From Cycas panzhihuaensis (Eukaryota > Cycadophyta): a stretch of 64,000 bases of DNA. Below are positions 1 to 12,894 of this stretch, in pieces (position 1 is the stretch's first letter; the number at the start of each line of letters is the position of its first letter). Below the pieces are notes generated by a model. That model did not search any database and was not told where the DNA came from. It saw only the letters and a list, made by a program, of their open reading frames with translations. The position numbers and the translations under genes were made by a program. The stretch covers positions 225,253,741 to 225,317,740 of the forward strand of contig CM041465.1 in assembly GCA_023213395.1 (NCBI GenBank), given 5' to 3'.

Positions 1-668
1 ATCGTGTGCCTTACGCTAGTGTAGTAGGAAGTTTGATGTATACCATGGTATGTACAAGGCCTGACATTTCACATGCAATTAGTATAGTTAGCAAGTTTAT
101 GGCAAATCTAAGAAAGGAACATTGGGCAGCAGTGAAATGGGTGCTTCGGTATTTGAGAGGCACAAGTGACTATTGCATCACCTTTGGAGGTACATATAAT
201 CAGGTTTGTGGATATATTGATTAAGACTTTGTAGGAGATTTAGATAAGAGAAGGTCTACTTCAGGTTATGTATTCACTCTTACAAATGGTCCAGTTAGTT
301 GGATGTCAAAATTGTAGAGCACAATTGCATTATTAACTACAGAAGCTAAATATGTTGCTATAGCACATGCTTACAAAGAAGTAATCTACTTACAGTGTCT
401 ATTGGATGAGCTTGGAAGGAAACAAGAAAAGGTAAAGGTATTTTATGATAGTCAAAGTTCTATTTACCTAGCCAAGAATCTAGCTTATCATAGTAGGACA
501 AAGCATATTGCTCTTAAGTACTATTTTGTTAGATAGGTTATGGAAGCAGATGAAGTGGCATTAGAGAAGGTTAGCACAAAATAAAATTGTACTGATATGT
601 TCACAAAACCAGTACTATTAGAGAAGTTCAAATGGCATTTGACTTCTATTGGCTTGCAGAAAAGGTGA
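1..668 (+). pseudogene. Ty1/copia pol, 3' end (RT tail and RNase H)
   Basis: This is the C-terminal part of a copia polyprotein, entering from the left edge. Seen: a YASVVGSLMY...TRPDI block and an RYLRGT motif at the RT/RNase H junction. RNase H follows with RRSTSGYVF, SWMSK, a TEAKYVA block, a DSQSSIYLA block and an RTKHIALKYYFVR block, then a DMFTKP end before TGA at 666-668. Premature stops occur near 222, 316, 534 and 582, several as TAG where the family has Gln or Trp, so it is dead. RNase H would degrade template RNA during reverse transcription. The purine tract and LTR follow directly, as expected for a plus-strand element whose 5' part lies outside the window. Confidence 0.9.
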
Positions 669-716
669 TGAAGGGCCCAGAAAAGGTACCAGGTAAATTG
701 TTATTAAGGTGGAGAT

Positions 717-1214
717 TGTAAGGTAATGTAACAACAATGGTTGGAGGCTAAAATTTTGACATGTTTGCAGCACAGTTTCCCTCCCAAACCTTCCTCAGGG
801 GGTTCTAAAGGAGGCAGGATCTCCCCTTGACCAGGGGGGTGCAGGGGGCACGGAATGCCCCTGGCAAAGAAGGGGTTCAGGGGCAATAGCCCCTGACCCA
901 AAAATTTAGCATTGGAAAGTATATTAAATTGTAAAGAAAATCAAGGTTGTTTGCTCAAAATACCCTAGATTCTACGGTCGAGATTTGTGCCTTAGATGAC
1001 CCTCTTATGTAGCCCAATTTAGGGTATTTTTCATTATGTTGATAGTGTTCAATGTATTGTGTGGAGTTGGGTGGCTGGTTGTTATTGCTGTGAGCACTCC
1101 GCTATAGGATTATGTAGATTTTCTCTATTCTACAACAATAAAGATCGATACCTTTCCTATGTGGATGTTTCCCTAGCACACTGCTAGGGTTTTACCATAT
1201 TATATCGAGTGTAC
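717..1214 (+). mobile_element. 3' LTR of the left-edge copia element
   Basis: A polypurine tract (aaggtggaga, 706-715) lies about 40 bases after the pol stop, and the LTR starts TGTA at 717. The LTR holds a G/C-rich block (780-900) and an AATAAA near 1136. The right end at about 1214 (gtgtaca) is a guess from the CA rule, because the partner LTR is outside the window. Confidence 0.55.
842..899 (+). other. Paired GC-rich hairpins in copia LTR
   Basis: Two adjacent stem-loops are visible: caggggGCA/TGCcccctg-like arms at 842-863, and GGTTCAGGGGC (874-884) against GCCCCTGACCC (889-899) around a 4-base loop. They stand out from the AT-rich surroundings. The function is unknown. Confidence 0.5.
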
Positions 1215-1500
1215 ATATGATGCTTGGCTTTCTTGTTTATTTAATAATTTTATCTCTAGCTTAAGAACTTGTATGTTAAATTTTAGTTTCAATTCCTGTA
1301 ACTAGTTGCAAGAATAATTTAGATCTTGGTGGCGGTTTAAGGGTTGGGACCTTATCTTCTCAATAGGAATAACCTCTGACCACCTCGTAAAGTAGTTTAT
1401 CATTATTACTATAAAATTATGTCCCTTATTAGAAATCAATTATATGGGTCTAATGAAATCTAACCCCCATTTTTTAAAGGGTCGTTCTATGAACACCAAC
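1215..1500. other. Intergenic, nothing recognised
   Basis: AT-rich sequence between the copia LTR and the gypsy remnant. No open frame, repeat or RNA gene is recognised. Confidence 0.4.
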
Positions 1501-1531
1501 TTAAGTGGCATGGCTGCCAACTTTTACTCCC

Positions 1532-1801
1532 CTAAAAATCATTGGCAAACTTGGAAGTTTTTTTATTTAATAAAAGAATCCTTAAATATATTGGGCTAAA
1601 AGTAGTTATTTTATGTGTTGTCTCATAAGCAAAGTGAGCCACACATTGGCCTTTATGAAACTCTTTTAATATTATTTTAGATTCCTCAATTTTTAAGTAT
1701 TTTAATAATATTCCATCATAAGACCTTTTGTATAATTGATCTTCAATTAAAATATAAGGTTTGGATCTTAACTTTAAATATCTCCTTCCTTTCTTGTCCA
1801 T
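1532..1801 (-). pseudogene. Gypsy integrase N-terminal zinc region (remnant)
   Basis: An 89-residue open stretch contains QLYKRSYDGILLKYL, followed by HKGQCVAHFA, the usual approach to the gypsy integrase H2C2 zinc finger (family pattern LYKRG...L.CL, then H.G..GGH). The first finger His is visible. The catalytic DDE core is absent further left, so integrase is truncated here. Confidence 0.75.
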
Positions 1802-1809
1802 ACTCTAAG

Positions 1810-3240
1810 GACATAACCTATTTTTTAAATAGGATATGGTAAATGTCAAAACCAACAACTACATCAAATATTTCTGTCAAAGTAAGATTGCTTACCTATA
1901 TGTGTTGCCCATCCTATTTGGCTAATTCATAAATAACTTGAAGGATTTAATTAGCTTATACCTCTTAAATCAACCAACATAATCCATGTCCCTTAACTAA
2001 CCTCATGTGTTTAAGCTCTATAATATACTCTTAAATTTTATCCAACCGCTCGATCCATCTTCTTATTGGTTTAGTTTGATTGAGCATCATCTTCATAGAA
2101 GGTTCACTTAAGTAGGCCTTAGTATGATTATTAATAATATGAGGCCTGAACCTTTTTATTACCTTAACTAAGACATAATCTTACTTTTCAATGCTACTGT
2201 AATTTATTTGATGATGCTTCAAAGTTCTACTTAGAAAAGATATGGGTTGATCTCTTTTTTCATTATCTATTTGACTCAACATAGCTACATGTATATTATC
2301 TAAAACATGGAAATATATAACAATGTCTTTCTCACAATCTAGGCTCACCGGGTTTAAAGCTTCTACAATATAAGCTTCAATATAATTAAAGGCCTACTTG
2401 GCCTCCTTATTCCATTTGAAATCAACATTTTCCCTTAAAATATCATTGAGTGGTAGTGTAGTTTATACAAGGTCAGGTATGAATCTCCTCAGGAAGTTAA
2501 TCTTCTTAAAGAAGGATTGCAATGCCTTTTTATTAATAGGCAATGGTATCTCTTCGATGATCTCAACTATATTGGGATCTATATAAGTTTCATCTTTTAA
2601 TATAATATGACCCAATAATTTACCTGGTATCACCCCAAACACTATTTTCATGGGATTAAGAGAGATCTCATACTACCTACATCTCTCAAATATTGTCCTT
2701 AAGTGTTATAAATGACTTGTTCTCCATCTTGAAAAGATAGTTAAAACATCTAAGTAGATAATAATAATAATACCAAGCAAACATTAAAGGCTTTATCAAT
2801 CATTTGGTAAAATATAACACCAACATTCCTTAGTCTAAAAGGCATTTTCTTGTATGTAAAGGTGCCATATACAGTTGTGAATGTTATCTTGTACTTATCT
2901 TCTTTTGCCATATGAATTTGGTTATACCTAGAAAACCCATCTAATAATGACATGAACTTTGATCCAATTACTATTTATAATATTTGCTCTATCCACAGTA
3001 ATAGATAGTTATCTTTCATTAATTCCTTATTCAAGTTTCTGAAATCAACATAAAGCCTTATATCTCTATTTTTCTTCCTCATTGGGACTAAATTGACCAC
3101 TTAAGTTGAGAATCTTACTAGAAACATAATACTAACATTTTTCAATTTCTATAACTCTACCCAAATCATATCCTTAATCTTTGGATTAAGAATCCTTTAT
3201 TTTTCCCTAACATGTTTTGTCCTTAAATTTAATGGAATAA
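1810..3240 (-). pseudogene. Gypsy reverse transcriptase and RNase H (remnant)
   Basis: RT blocks are readable in pieces. RDIRLYVDFRNLNKE is near 3050. LLDGFSRYNQIHMAKED follows at 2950-2900, then TFTYKKMPFRLRN. The catalytic YVDD position now reads YLDVLTIFS, in a different frame from its flanks. The thumb region FVIPGKLLGH...FLRRFIPDL is at 2651-2463. RNase H-like residues (QPISFLSRTL..., a block before the WIERL segment) continue to about 1810 with many stops. Loss of one active-site Asp and several frameshifts make it inactive. Confidence 0.85.
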
Positions 3241-4528
3241 CATGTTGAATGATTTTGGGGCCAAAACTCTTTAGATCTTCGTAACTCCATGCAAAAATAT
3301 CTTTGAATTCTCTGCATAGATTAGTAAATTCTTGTCTTTCTTTGTTAGTATAATCTAGTTCAATGTATATAAGCTAAGGGCCTTTTAAAGTATTTAGATT
3401 AATGGGGATGTTTTATAAAACATTCATCTTTGATAGTTCTTCCTGAGTCATTATGGTCTTAGATGCATCATTATAATTAAATAATACTTTTAATCCAACT
3501 ATACCCTTAGTAAATTTATTTATCATCAACTAGCCATTTTCTTCCTCTGATGTATCCTCATCACATTTTGCAATCATCTCATTTTCGTTGTCTTCTTCTT
3601 TAACAGTAATAGCCTTAATGAAATTCCCTTAGCCTCTTATGAATGTCTATATTTACTTGTTATCTTGAAATACTTTCCAATTATTTATACCATCAAGTAC
3701 AAATGCTCTAGTGATGACTCCTACAAATTCTGGTTTACTAGAAGTATTTCTAGTTATATCTATATAAGAAGTTGCCACCACTAGTAAATCTACTAGTTGA
3801 TTACCCTGTCTAGAAATGTGCTCGATTATAATGGATTCAAAATTATTTAATTATTCCCACACTCTTTGCCTATACATTTTGAGCCTAGTATATTTCGTAG
3901 AACATGTGTTCTTAACTTAGTTTATTACTAACTCAAAATCTCCTTATATTCTTAATAGTTTAATTTGTAATTATATGGCCTTAATTAATCTCAATACAAG
4001 GGCTTCATATAATGATGTGTTTTTCATAGTATCAAATTTTGATTTAAAAGAGAAAGTAAGTATCTCAATAGAAGGAGATAGTAGAATAATCCTAGCTCCT
4101 ACTCCTTTTCTCAACTCCACCCCATTGAAAGATAGTTCCCATATCACATCTACTTTCTTCTACCTTTCTCTATACTCTTATTCCTCTATACTTGGTAGTG
4201 TTCTTATCTTAGCTCCTAGTAGCACTATATAAGTACCTAAACCACTCAAATCAAAACTTATATTGGTGGATGAACTTCCCTTGCATTCAATATGATTTCT
4301 AAATTTGTCCTCTCTTGATATGATGATCAAACCCTTCCCATGTGGAAGCATAATATTTCCCATTCTAATGTTATAGATTGATTGAGTATTATATTCTCAT
4401 TCTTTTATTAGCAACATGACATAGATGTGAGGCATATAAACAATCATAATTGTAATTAGAGTCATAATTTTGGAGCAAGTAATTAGGGGCACCATAAAGT
4501 CTTTGATTTCTCCAACTTTGGTAGCAGG

Positions 4529-4816
4529 TTAGAAATCCAGAGTTAACACTTGTTGTGTCAATTTTATACCTTTAAGACCTAATGCTTTTATTATCATAAA
4601 TGGCATAATATTGTGTGAGGCACTAGTTTCTATAATACAATTGCATAAAACATAGTCATCATGTATATTTAATGATATACAAAATGGTTCATCTTTATAT
4701 TTTAATGGTAAGAAAGTGCCAAAGTATACTTGATCTCTAATTTGATTATGTAGATGGGATGGTGTATCTTCTTCGAGAGATGTTACTAACTTCATTTTAT
4801 GTCCAGACAATTGCAT
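4529..4816 (-). pseudogene. Gypsy aspartic protease (remnant)
   Basis: A 95-residue open stretch has the retropepsin context of gypsy elements: PLKYKDEPFCISLNIHD, then IIETSASHNIMP at the place of the catalytic (I/L)(I/V)DTGAS..., then IKALGL. The catalytic Asp is replaced by Glu and Gly by Ser, so it should be inactive. It lies upstream of RT in the element's direction. About 1.3 kb of unreadable linker (3250-4528) separates them, holding only short chance frames. Confidence 0.7.
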
Positions 4817-5039
4817 AGCCTAATACAAATTTAATCTAGGAGGATATATTTTTATTTCCTTGAAGATATCATAAGTGTCTTTATCTTCCTCACTTAAAAC
4901 AATTGCAACCCTAAAATTCTTATTGATTTTTTTAGATATTTGATAAGTTTTAGAGGTAATGTTACCTTTGTTTATCTTGGAAGTATTCCCTATTTTTTTT
5001 AGTACAATAATATAATTCCTTTATCCTTCCTGATGTTGG

Positions 5040-5860
5040 CTTTCTAACCTTACCTAAGGTCTAGTGAAAGTTGTTAGATCACCCTAGAATAACTCTAACT
5101 CTTGACCATCCTCAAATAGGCCATGGTAATTCCAACAATTTTAGGATTAGATGTTGATGCTTCTTCATTGGTATTGGATTATTCTAATAGGTCCTTATAC
5201 TACATGCCCTATTCATTTATAGCCAGTGTCTTAAATTCTTTGTCCAAAGTCATACTTACTTGATCATCTCAAGGCTTAGGTAACATGGTAACAATTAAAT
5301 ATTTAAATTCTTTTCCTTTAGCTTGGTGTTTCTAATAAGACACTTCATTATTTAGTCTCATAATGATGTTTTGAGAATTACCTTTTATTGTCTATTGAAT
5401 TAGATGTAGCACCTCTCTTTTAAGGTTACTTGGTAGAGGAAAAGTAAGCTTTCCCCACATGTCTATCATCACTTCAAATTGTAGGGCAATGGCTTATGCA
5501 TCTTGTAGGGAAGTAGGTTCTTTAATGATAGTCATCATTCTTGTTTCAACATCTAGTCCATCTAAAAACAACTCAAGTAAAGTGGGTGTTGTAGGTTTAT
5601 AAGGTGCTTCAATTTATTTAAAGGTCTTCTTAAATTTGTTAATATAATATGTGATGCTTTCTCTTGGTCCTCTTTTCATACTAGATAATTATCAAGTGAT
5701 TATTGCTAGAGACTTCTTGTTCCTATATTTTAACTTAAAAGCTTGAATTAACCCTTTCTAAATTCTAATTGATGTATTAGGAAATGAGTAGAACTAAGCA
5801 ATAACTTCTCCTATCATCAAATGGATAAATAGTCTTATGCAACATCAATATAAGCCCTTC
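5040..5860 (-). pseudogene. Gypsy gag capsid (remnant)
   Basis: In the minus direction a retrotransposon-gag-like pattern can be followed through stops. A segment with GPRESITYYINKFKK is followed by LLELFLDGLDVETR and then a helix-like block ending MWGKLTFPLPS. Spacing and order match the capsid helices of plant gypsy gag. The reading frame is broken many times. A zinc knuckle could not be identified with confidence. Confidence 0.55.
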
Positions 5861-5879
5861 AATATTGGAGAGTGATATA

Positions 5880-8170
5880 TGATGCCCTACTCAAACTCAA
5901 GGAGTTAATAGAGATAGTACAAATAATAACTAATAATATGTACTTAGGTTTAGATAGTTTCCCTTGTGAATTTTATAAGGCCGCATGGGATTTTATTAGT
6001 CCTATCTTACTCAAAGTATATTAAGAAGTAATTTAGGCTAGGACCCTTGGGGATGTCATCAATTAAGGTTCTATTAAGCTCATCTCTAAGGGAAGAGAGC
6101 CAAATTCAATTTTTAGCTAGAGGCATGTTGCATTATTAAATATATCATATAAGATTCTTGCAAAGGCACTCACCCTACAAATAAAAAGTTGCTTATGGAA
6201 ATTTCCAAGCTAGAATAAATAAGCTTTATCAAAGGAAGGTTCATATTAAACAACTTAATAACCGTTGCAAAAGGTATGGAATCGGCCAAAATGATAAGGT
6301 AGGAAGTTACATTTCTAAAGCTTTATTTTTAAAATATGGATGATTAAGTGTGGTGGGGATATATTCTAGATGTGTTATAGGCATTGGGCTTGAGCAACAA
6401 ATTCTTAAGAATGTTTAGCACTTTTTTCAAGTATGTTTATACTCAAACTCTAGTTAATAGATCCTTGTCCAAGCTTATTCAACTTCAAAGGTTAGTTTGT
6501 GAAGGTTGTCTACTTACATTATCACTATTTGTATTGGCTACAAATATGCTTAGCTACTTGCTCTAGGAGAAGGCAAACTATGGGTTACTTAGAGACATCT
6601 CCCTCTTAGGTAAGGGGAGATAATTAATTAATGGCCACTTTGTAGTTGATATATTCCTCATCAATAAGGCAAAGCCTTCTTTAGTTAACCAGGCATTAAG
6701 AGCAGTAGATGTCTTTTGTATAACCTGTGGTTCCAAAATTAACATGAGGAAGATATCCTACCATCTACAATCAATGAATAATATCCCAGATTAGCTTACT
6801 TCATATAATTTACAATGGATTAAGCCTAGGAAAGTGTTCAAACTCCTTGGCATACTCTTTAGTCTTGAGGCCTCCTTGATAGAAATATTAAAGTATGTAC
6901 TAAGACAAGTAAAAAGAAAGCTTACCTTATGGTTGTTTAAGTTTCTTTATTTGGCCAAGAAGTTTTAGATATACTCTAGCGTACTCACAATGACCTATGT
7001 GTATAACATCTCATGTTGGGTGCCTTCTAATACAACCTATAATAAGCTTATTAGGATGCTCAAAACTTATCTATGATTAAACCTTAAAGGAAAAAGAGGA
7101 TTTTATAGGGTCAATTACTAGATATACTATAATACTAAACACCAAGGAAGCCTAGGTCTCATTGACATTAAATTTTAAGGTTAAGAACTTAATGCCAAGT
7201 GGCTTATTAGGGCTATAAAAAGTGATGAGTGCTAGAAAGTTCTAGTTAAATACAATGTGCCATAAGTAAGTCTATTTGGCAAGCACAAGTTTATACTATT
7301 TATGCGAGACATGTTAATCACACTTATACAAGTAAAGGTGGTAGATTCACATATGTTTAAATCCATCTAGACAAGTTAAGAAAGTTGTAAAGGCCTTCTA
7401 AGTTGGAGGGGTAGTGATCCATGCAGGGGATTGTCCTTTTTAGATCATTCAATTTGGTGGTCACCCTATTAAAGTGAGATAATAAATGCCTAGGCTAAAT
7501 CCAATGGTTTGAAGCAAATATATTATATAAGAAATGACTCTCCAAAGTGGGGAAGTTATTTGATAAGACCTAAGCATGGTAGAGGAATGGTTAGTTATCA
7601 AGAAGAAATTCAATATTAAAAGCTTTAGTGGGTATATTATAGAAGAAATCTAGAATCGAAGCCTAGTGGAATTAATCTTGAATCTTTCCATGATAGGAAG
7701 TAATTAATGGTGGTGTGATGAGGCCTAGAACCATTCAAAATATTTTTAGCATCACATAAGTACTACCATCTATATGAAAAGTGATGGAATAGCTTCTAGT
7801 TTAAATATCATATAAAAATTTAATTATAGCAAGTTGATATGGAAACAACATTTTGGGAGGCTCTAACACACCTTCGTGAAACCAAAAAAGTAATTATTTG
7901 TCTAGTCTTTTATTTATGATGAGTTGGTGATTAAAGAGTGGCTCTTTGGGATGGGTTAATCTAATCTGGAATATGTCTTTTGTCATTAGAAATAAACAAC
8001 TATCTACTTATTTTAGTGATGTCCTTTTGCTTGGTTAGCATATAGCCTAGTCAACATAGTACTCCTTAGCTACTCAAAGCCTCTCAATTGGAGAATGGTC
8101 CTTCTTAGCGATGTTAAATGCCTCCCTACTCCCTTATGGTTGGCTTAGGAGCTTCTAAGACTAGAAGTCC
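5880..8170 (+). pseudogene. LINE (L1-type) reverse transcriptase remnant
   Basis: Plus-strand blocks match plant L1 ORF2: GLDSFPCEFYKAAWDFI near 5950, then the VIN.GSIKLISKG segment, then RHVALLNISYKILAKALTLQIK. An HLQSMNNIP segment is near 6770, then WIKPRKVFKLLGILF (the post-catalytic K..KYLG-like region). After that, TYVYNISCWVPS and a LTLWLFK segment run into the thumb. The FADD catalytic motif is not recognisable; the region around 6640-6670 reads FVVDIFLINKAK. Stops are frequent, mostly TAG/TAA where Gln or Trp is expected. It is long dead. Confidence 0.75.
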
Positions 8171-9300
8171 TCTATGCTATATGAATTTTTGTAACAATGT
8201 TTTTCTTTTAGCGTAAAACACCTACTATATATTTTCAATAGAGTTCTTCTTAACAATCTGTCAATCTTGTGCTATATAGATAAATACTCAAGTATAGAAG
8301 GTATAAGTGGAGCTAAGCTAGCTACTTGAGTTAATCAAACACTAAGGCTTAGCCCCTATACCATGTCCTAGGTCCTTAAGGAGGAAGGCAATTCAAGAGT
8401 CCCCACCCTTTAACATAACTGGTCTAAGGGCTAAAGTTAGGCAAGACACAACCACCCCTTTGTCCAATAGCCTAATCACTTAGCCACCTAGTTGACTAGG
8501 GTGAGAGTCATGGAGAGAACCACTAAGTTAGTTATGGTGATAACCATTGAGCAAAGGATGGAAACTATGCAAGGACCCTCCCAACAATAGAGATGATGGC
8601 TACAGAACTATTACTCCCCCTATTGGAGGTAATTGGGGGAATCTCAATCTTTGGTTATTAAAACTTGCCTACCTATGTGATCACCCTATTATGGATTCTT
8701 TTTGGTACTTTATATTCATCCATGAGATGGTGGGGATGATGTTCTCTCCCTACTTTTTTTGTTATAATATCTTAGATGTAATACTTTTAATTTAATGGAG
8801 TATCTAATTTTCAATTAAGAAAAAGGTTTCCATAAAAAAGTAAGGACATTAAAATAATCAATAAATGAATATTTTAATAATTTTATAAATTTTATGGTAT
8901 AATAAGGAATCTAAATATATCAATATGTATAAAGTATCATATATAATTATTCTTTCAACTAAACACATAAAGACTAAGTATTTAATAATAACATGCTTTG
9001 TGTAAAAATTGTTGAAACTAATTTGATGGTAAATTAGACATTCATTATGGTTAACTCATGTAAGTGTTTATATCTAAGATCACTTGTTATATGGAGGAGA
9101 GAAGGATATAGTTGAAGGAGGATGATGGAGAGCAAGTCTTTGCACCAAATGAGGTTTCTTAATATAGGCCCTTCTCAACAAAGGAAGGATGATTAGGCCC
9201 CTAAGTAGGGTGCATGAGTGAAACATAAGGGGATCAAACCCCAAGTTTAGATTGATTTGAGTTCTCTCTCTAGTGAATTTGCTTCTTTTAATGATTATGG
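8171..9300. other. Unassigned AT-rich sequence
   Basis: No domain is recognised. An 82-codon open frame at 8547-8795 has no family features. The stretch separates a LINE RT remnant from a LINE ORF1-like remnant and may hold the 3' end of one and the 5' leader of the other. Confidence 0.4.
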
Positions 9301-9389
9301 TCTTGTGTGTTATTTCTATAACTTGTGGCTATTACTTAAAGGCTTAAATGTATGGATTTGTTCCAACTAGGGTCTACTAATTTCTTAAG

Positions 9390-10990
9390 AACCTAATATC
9401 TACAATGTTGATTGTGGTTTCTTTATAGTTATCTTTAAGAATAATAGTGATAGGGAAATGATATTTGATAAGGGTCCCTAGTTTATGACATAGAATGGGT
9501 TGTTTATGATATTTTGGAAGAAGTTTTTTAATACATGGTAAGAAATTCATAGTTCCATTTGGTTCTAAGTTAAACTTCCCTTCCTTCCATTATAGTATTA
9601 GAGTGATAAAGCTTTTGAAGTTATTGGATCATCCCTTGAGTAGTTTTTTAAGGTGGTGAAAGCTACATCATCCCAAAGGGTTATGTCATTTGCCTAGATA
9701 TATGTCGATATGGACATTATTAAGGGTCTCCTAGATTATATAGAGATCATTGTGTAAAATTATCTACGAATGCAAGATATTAGTTATGAGTAATTTCCAT
9801 TTAAATGCATATTATATCATTAGCATAGACATCTTATTCATAAATGCCCATAGAAGAATGTCATATCTTGCCCATCTTCAAATAAAGTAAGCGATGAAAG
9901 GTTTATTATAGTACAACATAAGGGTCATTCAATACCTAGTTGTGCTAAGGGTTAAGGAGAATAAAAGTTGGTTTCAAATAATCAATTTCAAAGTTTAGCT
10001 AGTAATAAGAATAATGGCAATAAAGACCTTATTATGGAGCACAATTTAGATATGTTTAAGAATGTCAATGAGCGGTGTGTAGAAGGTGTTGTGTCAAGTG
10101 GGGTATGGATTGATGAGAGTGACAATAAAGATGGGGTAAGCAAAGTTTCTCCTTTTGGCATTGATCATTAGAATGAGAATGATGTTCTAAGTGACCATTT
10201 AGGTGTAATGTTGTCTTCTGAGAATCATGGTGGGTAGTATACATTAGGCATATCATCAGGTGAAGTTTCACCAATACTATAGATAAGCTTCAAAACCAAT
10301 CTAATATTTGATCTTATTATCTCCCCAATGACAAAGTTAGATGTAGATATAGGGTGTGAAACTTAGAGGGTAGGAGTTATGCTAGAAACTCAAAATCTTT
10401 AGACTCATGAAGAGATTGAGGTGCTAAAAGAACATACTGGTACATAAGGTAATTCTATTAATAGAAAGGAATTGTCGCTTATAGAGAGGGGTGGTATTGT
10501 GTTAGTACTTATAACTAAAACCCAAATAGATTGTGGGGAGATGGATGAAAAGAAGGGTAAAATATCTATGGGTAAACTGCATTTCAAGGAAATTTTACAA
10601 CAAGAAGCCACCAAAGATATCAAATGTGGAACTTAGTCCCAACTAAGATTTGGATAAGAGAAGCTTAAGTTAGATGCCCAAAAGGCAAGTCAACTAAGAA
10701 TTAGTGAAAGTATGTCAAGAACCAAGAAGGGCTCCTTCCCTCATGGATGATGATTATCATTATTAAATTATAGGCTCAACCAAGGCATCTAAAGCCTCAG
10801 ATATGAAGTGCAAAATAGAGGTGGTATGTTGTATGTAGAAAGTGACTAGATAAGACCTTTGGTAACGAGTTCTTATTGAGTTTTTTGAAGAAGGTTGTTG
10901 TAGTAGTAAGTGATAGTAGTAATGATGAGGATGATGGTGAGGTTTCTAAGCATCCAAACATAGAGTTCAATGAAGACAGTGAATCTAATG
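9390..10990 (+). pseudogene. LINE ORF1-like protein: DUF4283 plus zinc knuckle (remnant)
   Basis: Seen through stops and small shifts: VIFKNNSDREMIFDKGP, then an FWKKFF segment. Next come VKLPFLPL (the V.LP.LP motif), AFEVIGSSLE.FFKV, then MSFA.IYVDMDI.KGLLDYIEI (the RI.VE.D...PLP segment). At 9790-9870 is FPFKCILYH.HRHLIHKCP, a knuckle that in the family reads PF.C..C...GH....CP. That order is the DUF4283 plus CCHC arrangement of plant LINE ORF1 and related gag-like proteins, which bind element RNA. A long acidic/polar tail follows to about 11 kb, as is usual. Stops make it non-functional. It is probably the 5' part of a second LINE. Confidence 0.65.
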
Positions 10991-12894
10991 TCGATGTAAA
11001 TTGTTAAATTCTTAATGATATTCTTATAGAGAATCATTTCTCATCTATACTTTGCGAAACAAAGCCCATCAATATTATTTATATGGGTTTAAAGTGTAAG
11101 GTTAAGATGGAGATAGCCATTGTGCATGAGGTAATGATATTGATAGGGTGGTTAACCCATTGACTTATTATTTATATGGGCAATTATAGCTCTAAGTTCT
11201 GGACCTCAGTATGCTTATGGGTATATTAAGTATGCTAGTTCTTATAGTAGCAAGTTAGTGAGAACTCTTAGTCCTCATGGCATGTTATATAAGAAGTACC
11301 CATGGTGGTTGTGATACCTCTCATTGGACTTTTGTGGAAGACCTTATTAATGTGATGGTTGCAGTGTTATTTCATGTATCCCATTTGGTTGTGTTATATC
11401 TGGAGGCCTTTCTAAAGGGTTGGTTGACCCAATGATGGTGTTGCATGTCTTTTGGGTCTACTAAAGGTATGTGAGCTTAGTAGTCAATTGCTATGGAGTC
11501 TCTATGAAGTAAAGTATTAAATATGTTTTTGATTTGGAAGTATTTTATTATGAAGATGATTAATTAACACTCTTGGCTAGTTCTAGTTTGGGTAGCTAAT
11601 GTTGATGGCAATAGTAGTTCAACTTTTCTCTTGGGTTAGCGTGTAGTTATTTGGTTGGCTGATCCAAGAGTATTGGATTGGCCCATATTAGATTAGGCAA
11701 CCCAATGATGGTCTTCAAATTCCAGGTTGTACCTAGGAAGTGAATGGTAGAGTAGTCACTTGATATGACATTTTTTTATCTTTCTTTATTAGGGTTTAAA
11801 GTCTTTGAATTAGCTTAAAGGGTGAAGGCCTTTTAGTTGTATCGTAGACCATATAAGTAATCTAGTATGGGCAACATAATATGATCGATGGTACAACTCA
11901 TAGACAGAGTTAGAAAATATGATGATGTCTATTTTTAATACATCCATTAGGATGATATATGATGGGTCTTACTATTACATCATCTTCATGGGGAATAATA
12001 TTATTCCAAGCTCTGAGGTCTTTAAGCATTCGTACCATCAATGGGTCAAGAAGCTTCTCTAGGTGATTAAGAATCCTACCACTAACCATATGCCTAATAT
12101 AGCTCATCGATTATCGTATAGCATGCCAAAAGTAATGCAACTTTATGATTAAATTACTAGTGCTAGTGATAAGAAGTTTTTATGATTAGTGCATTTGCTC
12201 ATAGGAAGATTAATGTAAGCTTACATTGGTGATTTAGTCTCAATTTCATATTATCCTCTTTGTGCTACTTGTTGTATAGTTTACATTTTCTAAAGATCTT
12301 GATTAAGAAGTTTTGGCTATGTTTGTTATAGACAATCTTCAAGTAGCCTTACGAATTGTTGCTTTGAAAGTAATTGGAGAATAGAAAAGTTAGTATTACT
12401 ACAAGTAGTGTGTTTAGAGATGATGAAATATTAGTTACATTAGAGTGATATACTAAGAATGGATACATGCTAACATTTGATGGAATGGGATGGCCTGGAT
12501 TGATTGTTTGCTAGAGACTTAGTGGTGTCATGATGCTCTTAGATGTTGTAAAATATAATCAAGTAATATATTAAAGAAGCTACTATATAGGGGCCTATAT
12601 CTCTTTTGGGATATTGAGATGTCACAATAAAGTCTTATCCTTCTTTTCCTACCAATGGAATAGGCAACTATAAGATAGTTATCAAGAGCTTGAGGACTTC
12701 ATCTCAGTGTAGATTAGTGTGGTAGTTATACCTTTGGTGGCATTCCTTTATGCAGAGTCTATTAAGCCCATATTTTTGGGGCTTACTTGTGTTGGATTAA
12801 GCGGGGAGGTAGTTTATAATATGTAACTCAAAGTTATGGGGTTAAGGGGGTTTAAATAAAGGTTAGTTTTAGTGGCAACGTCCTTATAGATTTA
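10991..12894. other. Unresolved region
   Basis: By position this could be LINE ORF2, but I could not recognise an endonuclease or RT motif on either strand. The phrase 'acccaatgatgg' recurs at about 11430 and 11700, hinting at old internal duplication. No open frame exceeds 70 codons. Confidence 0.35.

Larger units (their letters stand above)
1500..5860 (-). mobile_element. Degraded Ty3/gypsy element, minus strand
   Basis: From right to left on the minus strand there is a gag capsid-like region, an aspartic protease remnant, reverse transcriptase, RNase H and the integrase zinc-binding region. This is the gypsy order (integrase after RT). All parts carry many stops and frameshifts. No LTRs could be paired. 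The right side abuts a plus-strand LINE remnant near 5.87 kb and the left side stops inside integrase, so both ends are truncated. Confidence 0.85.
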
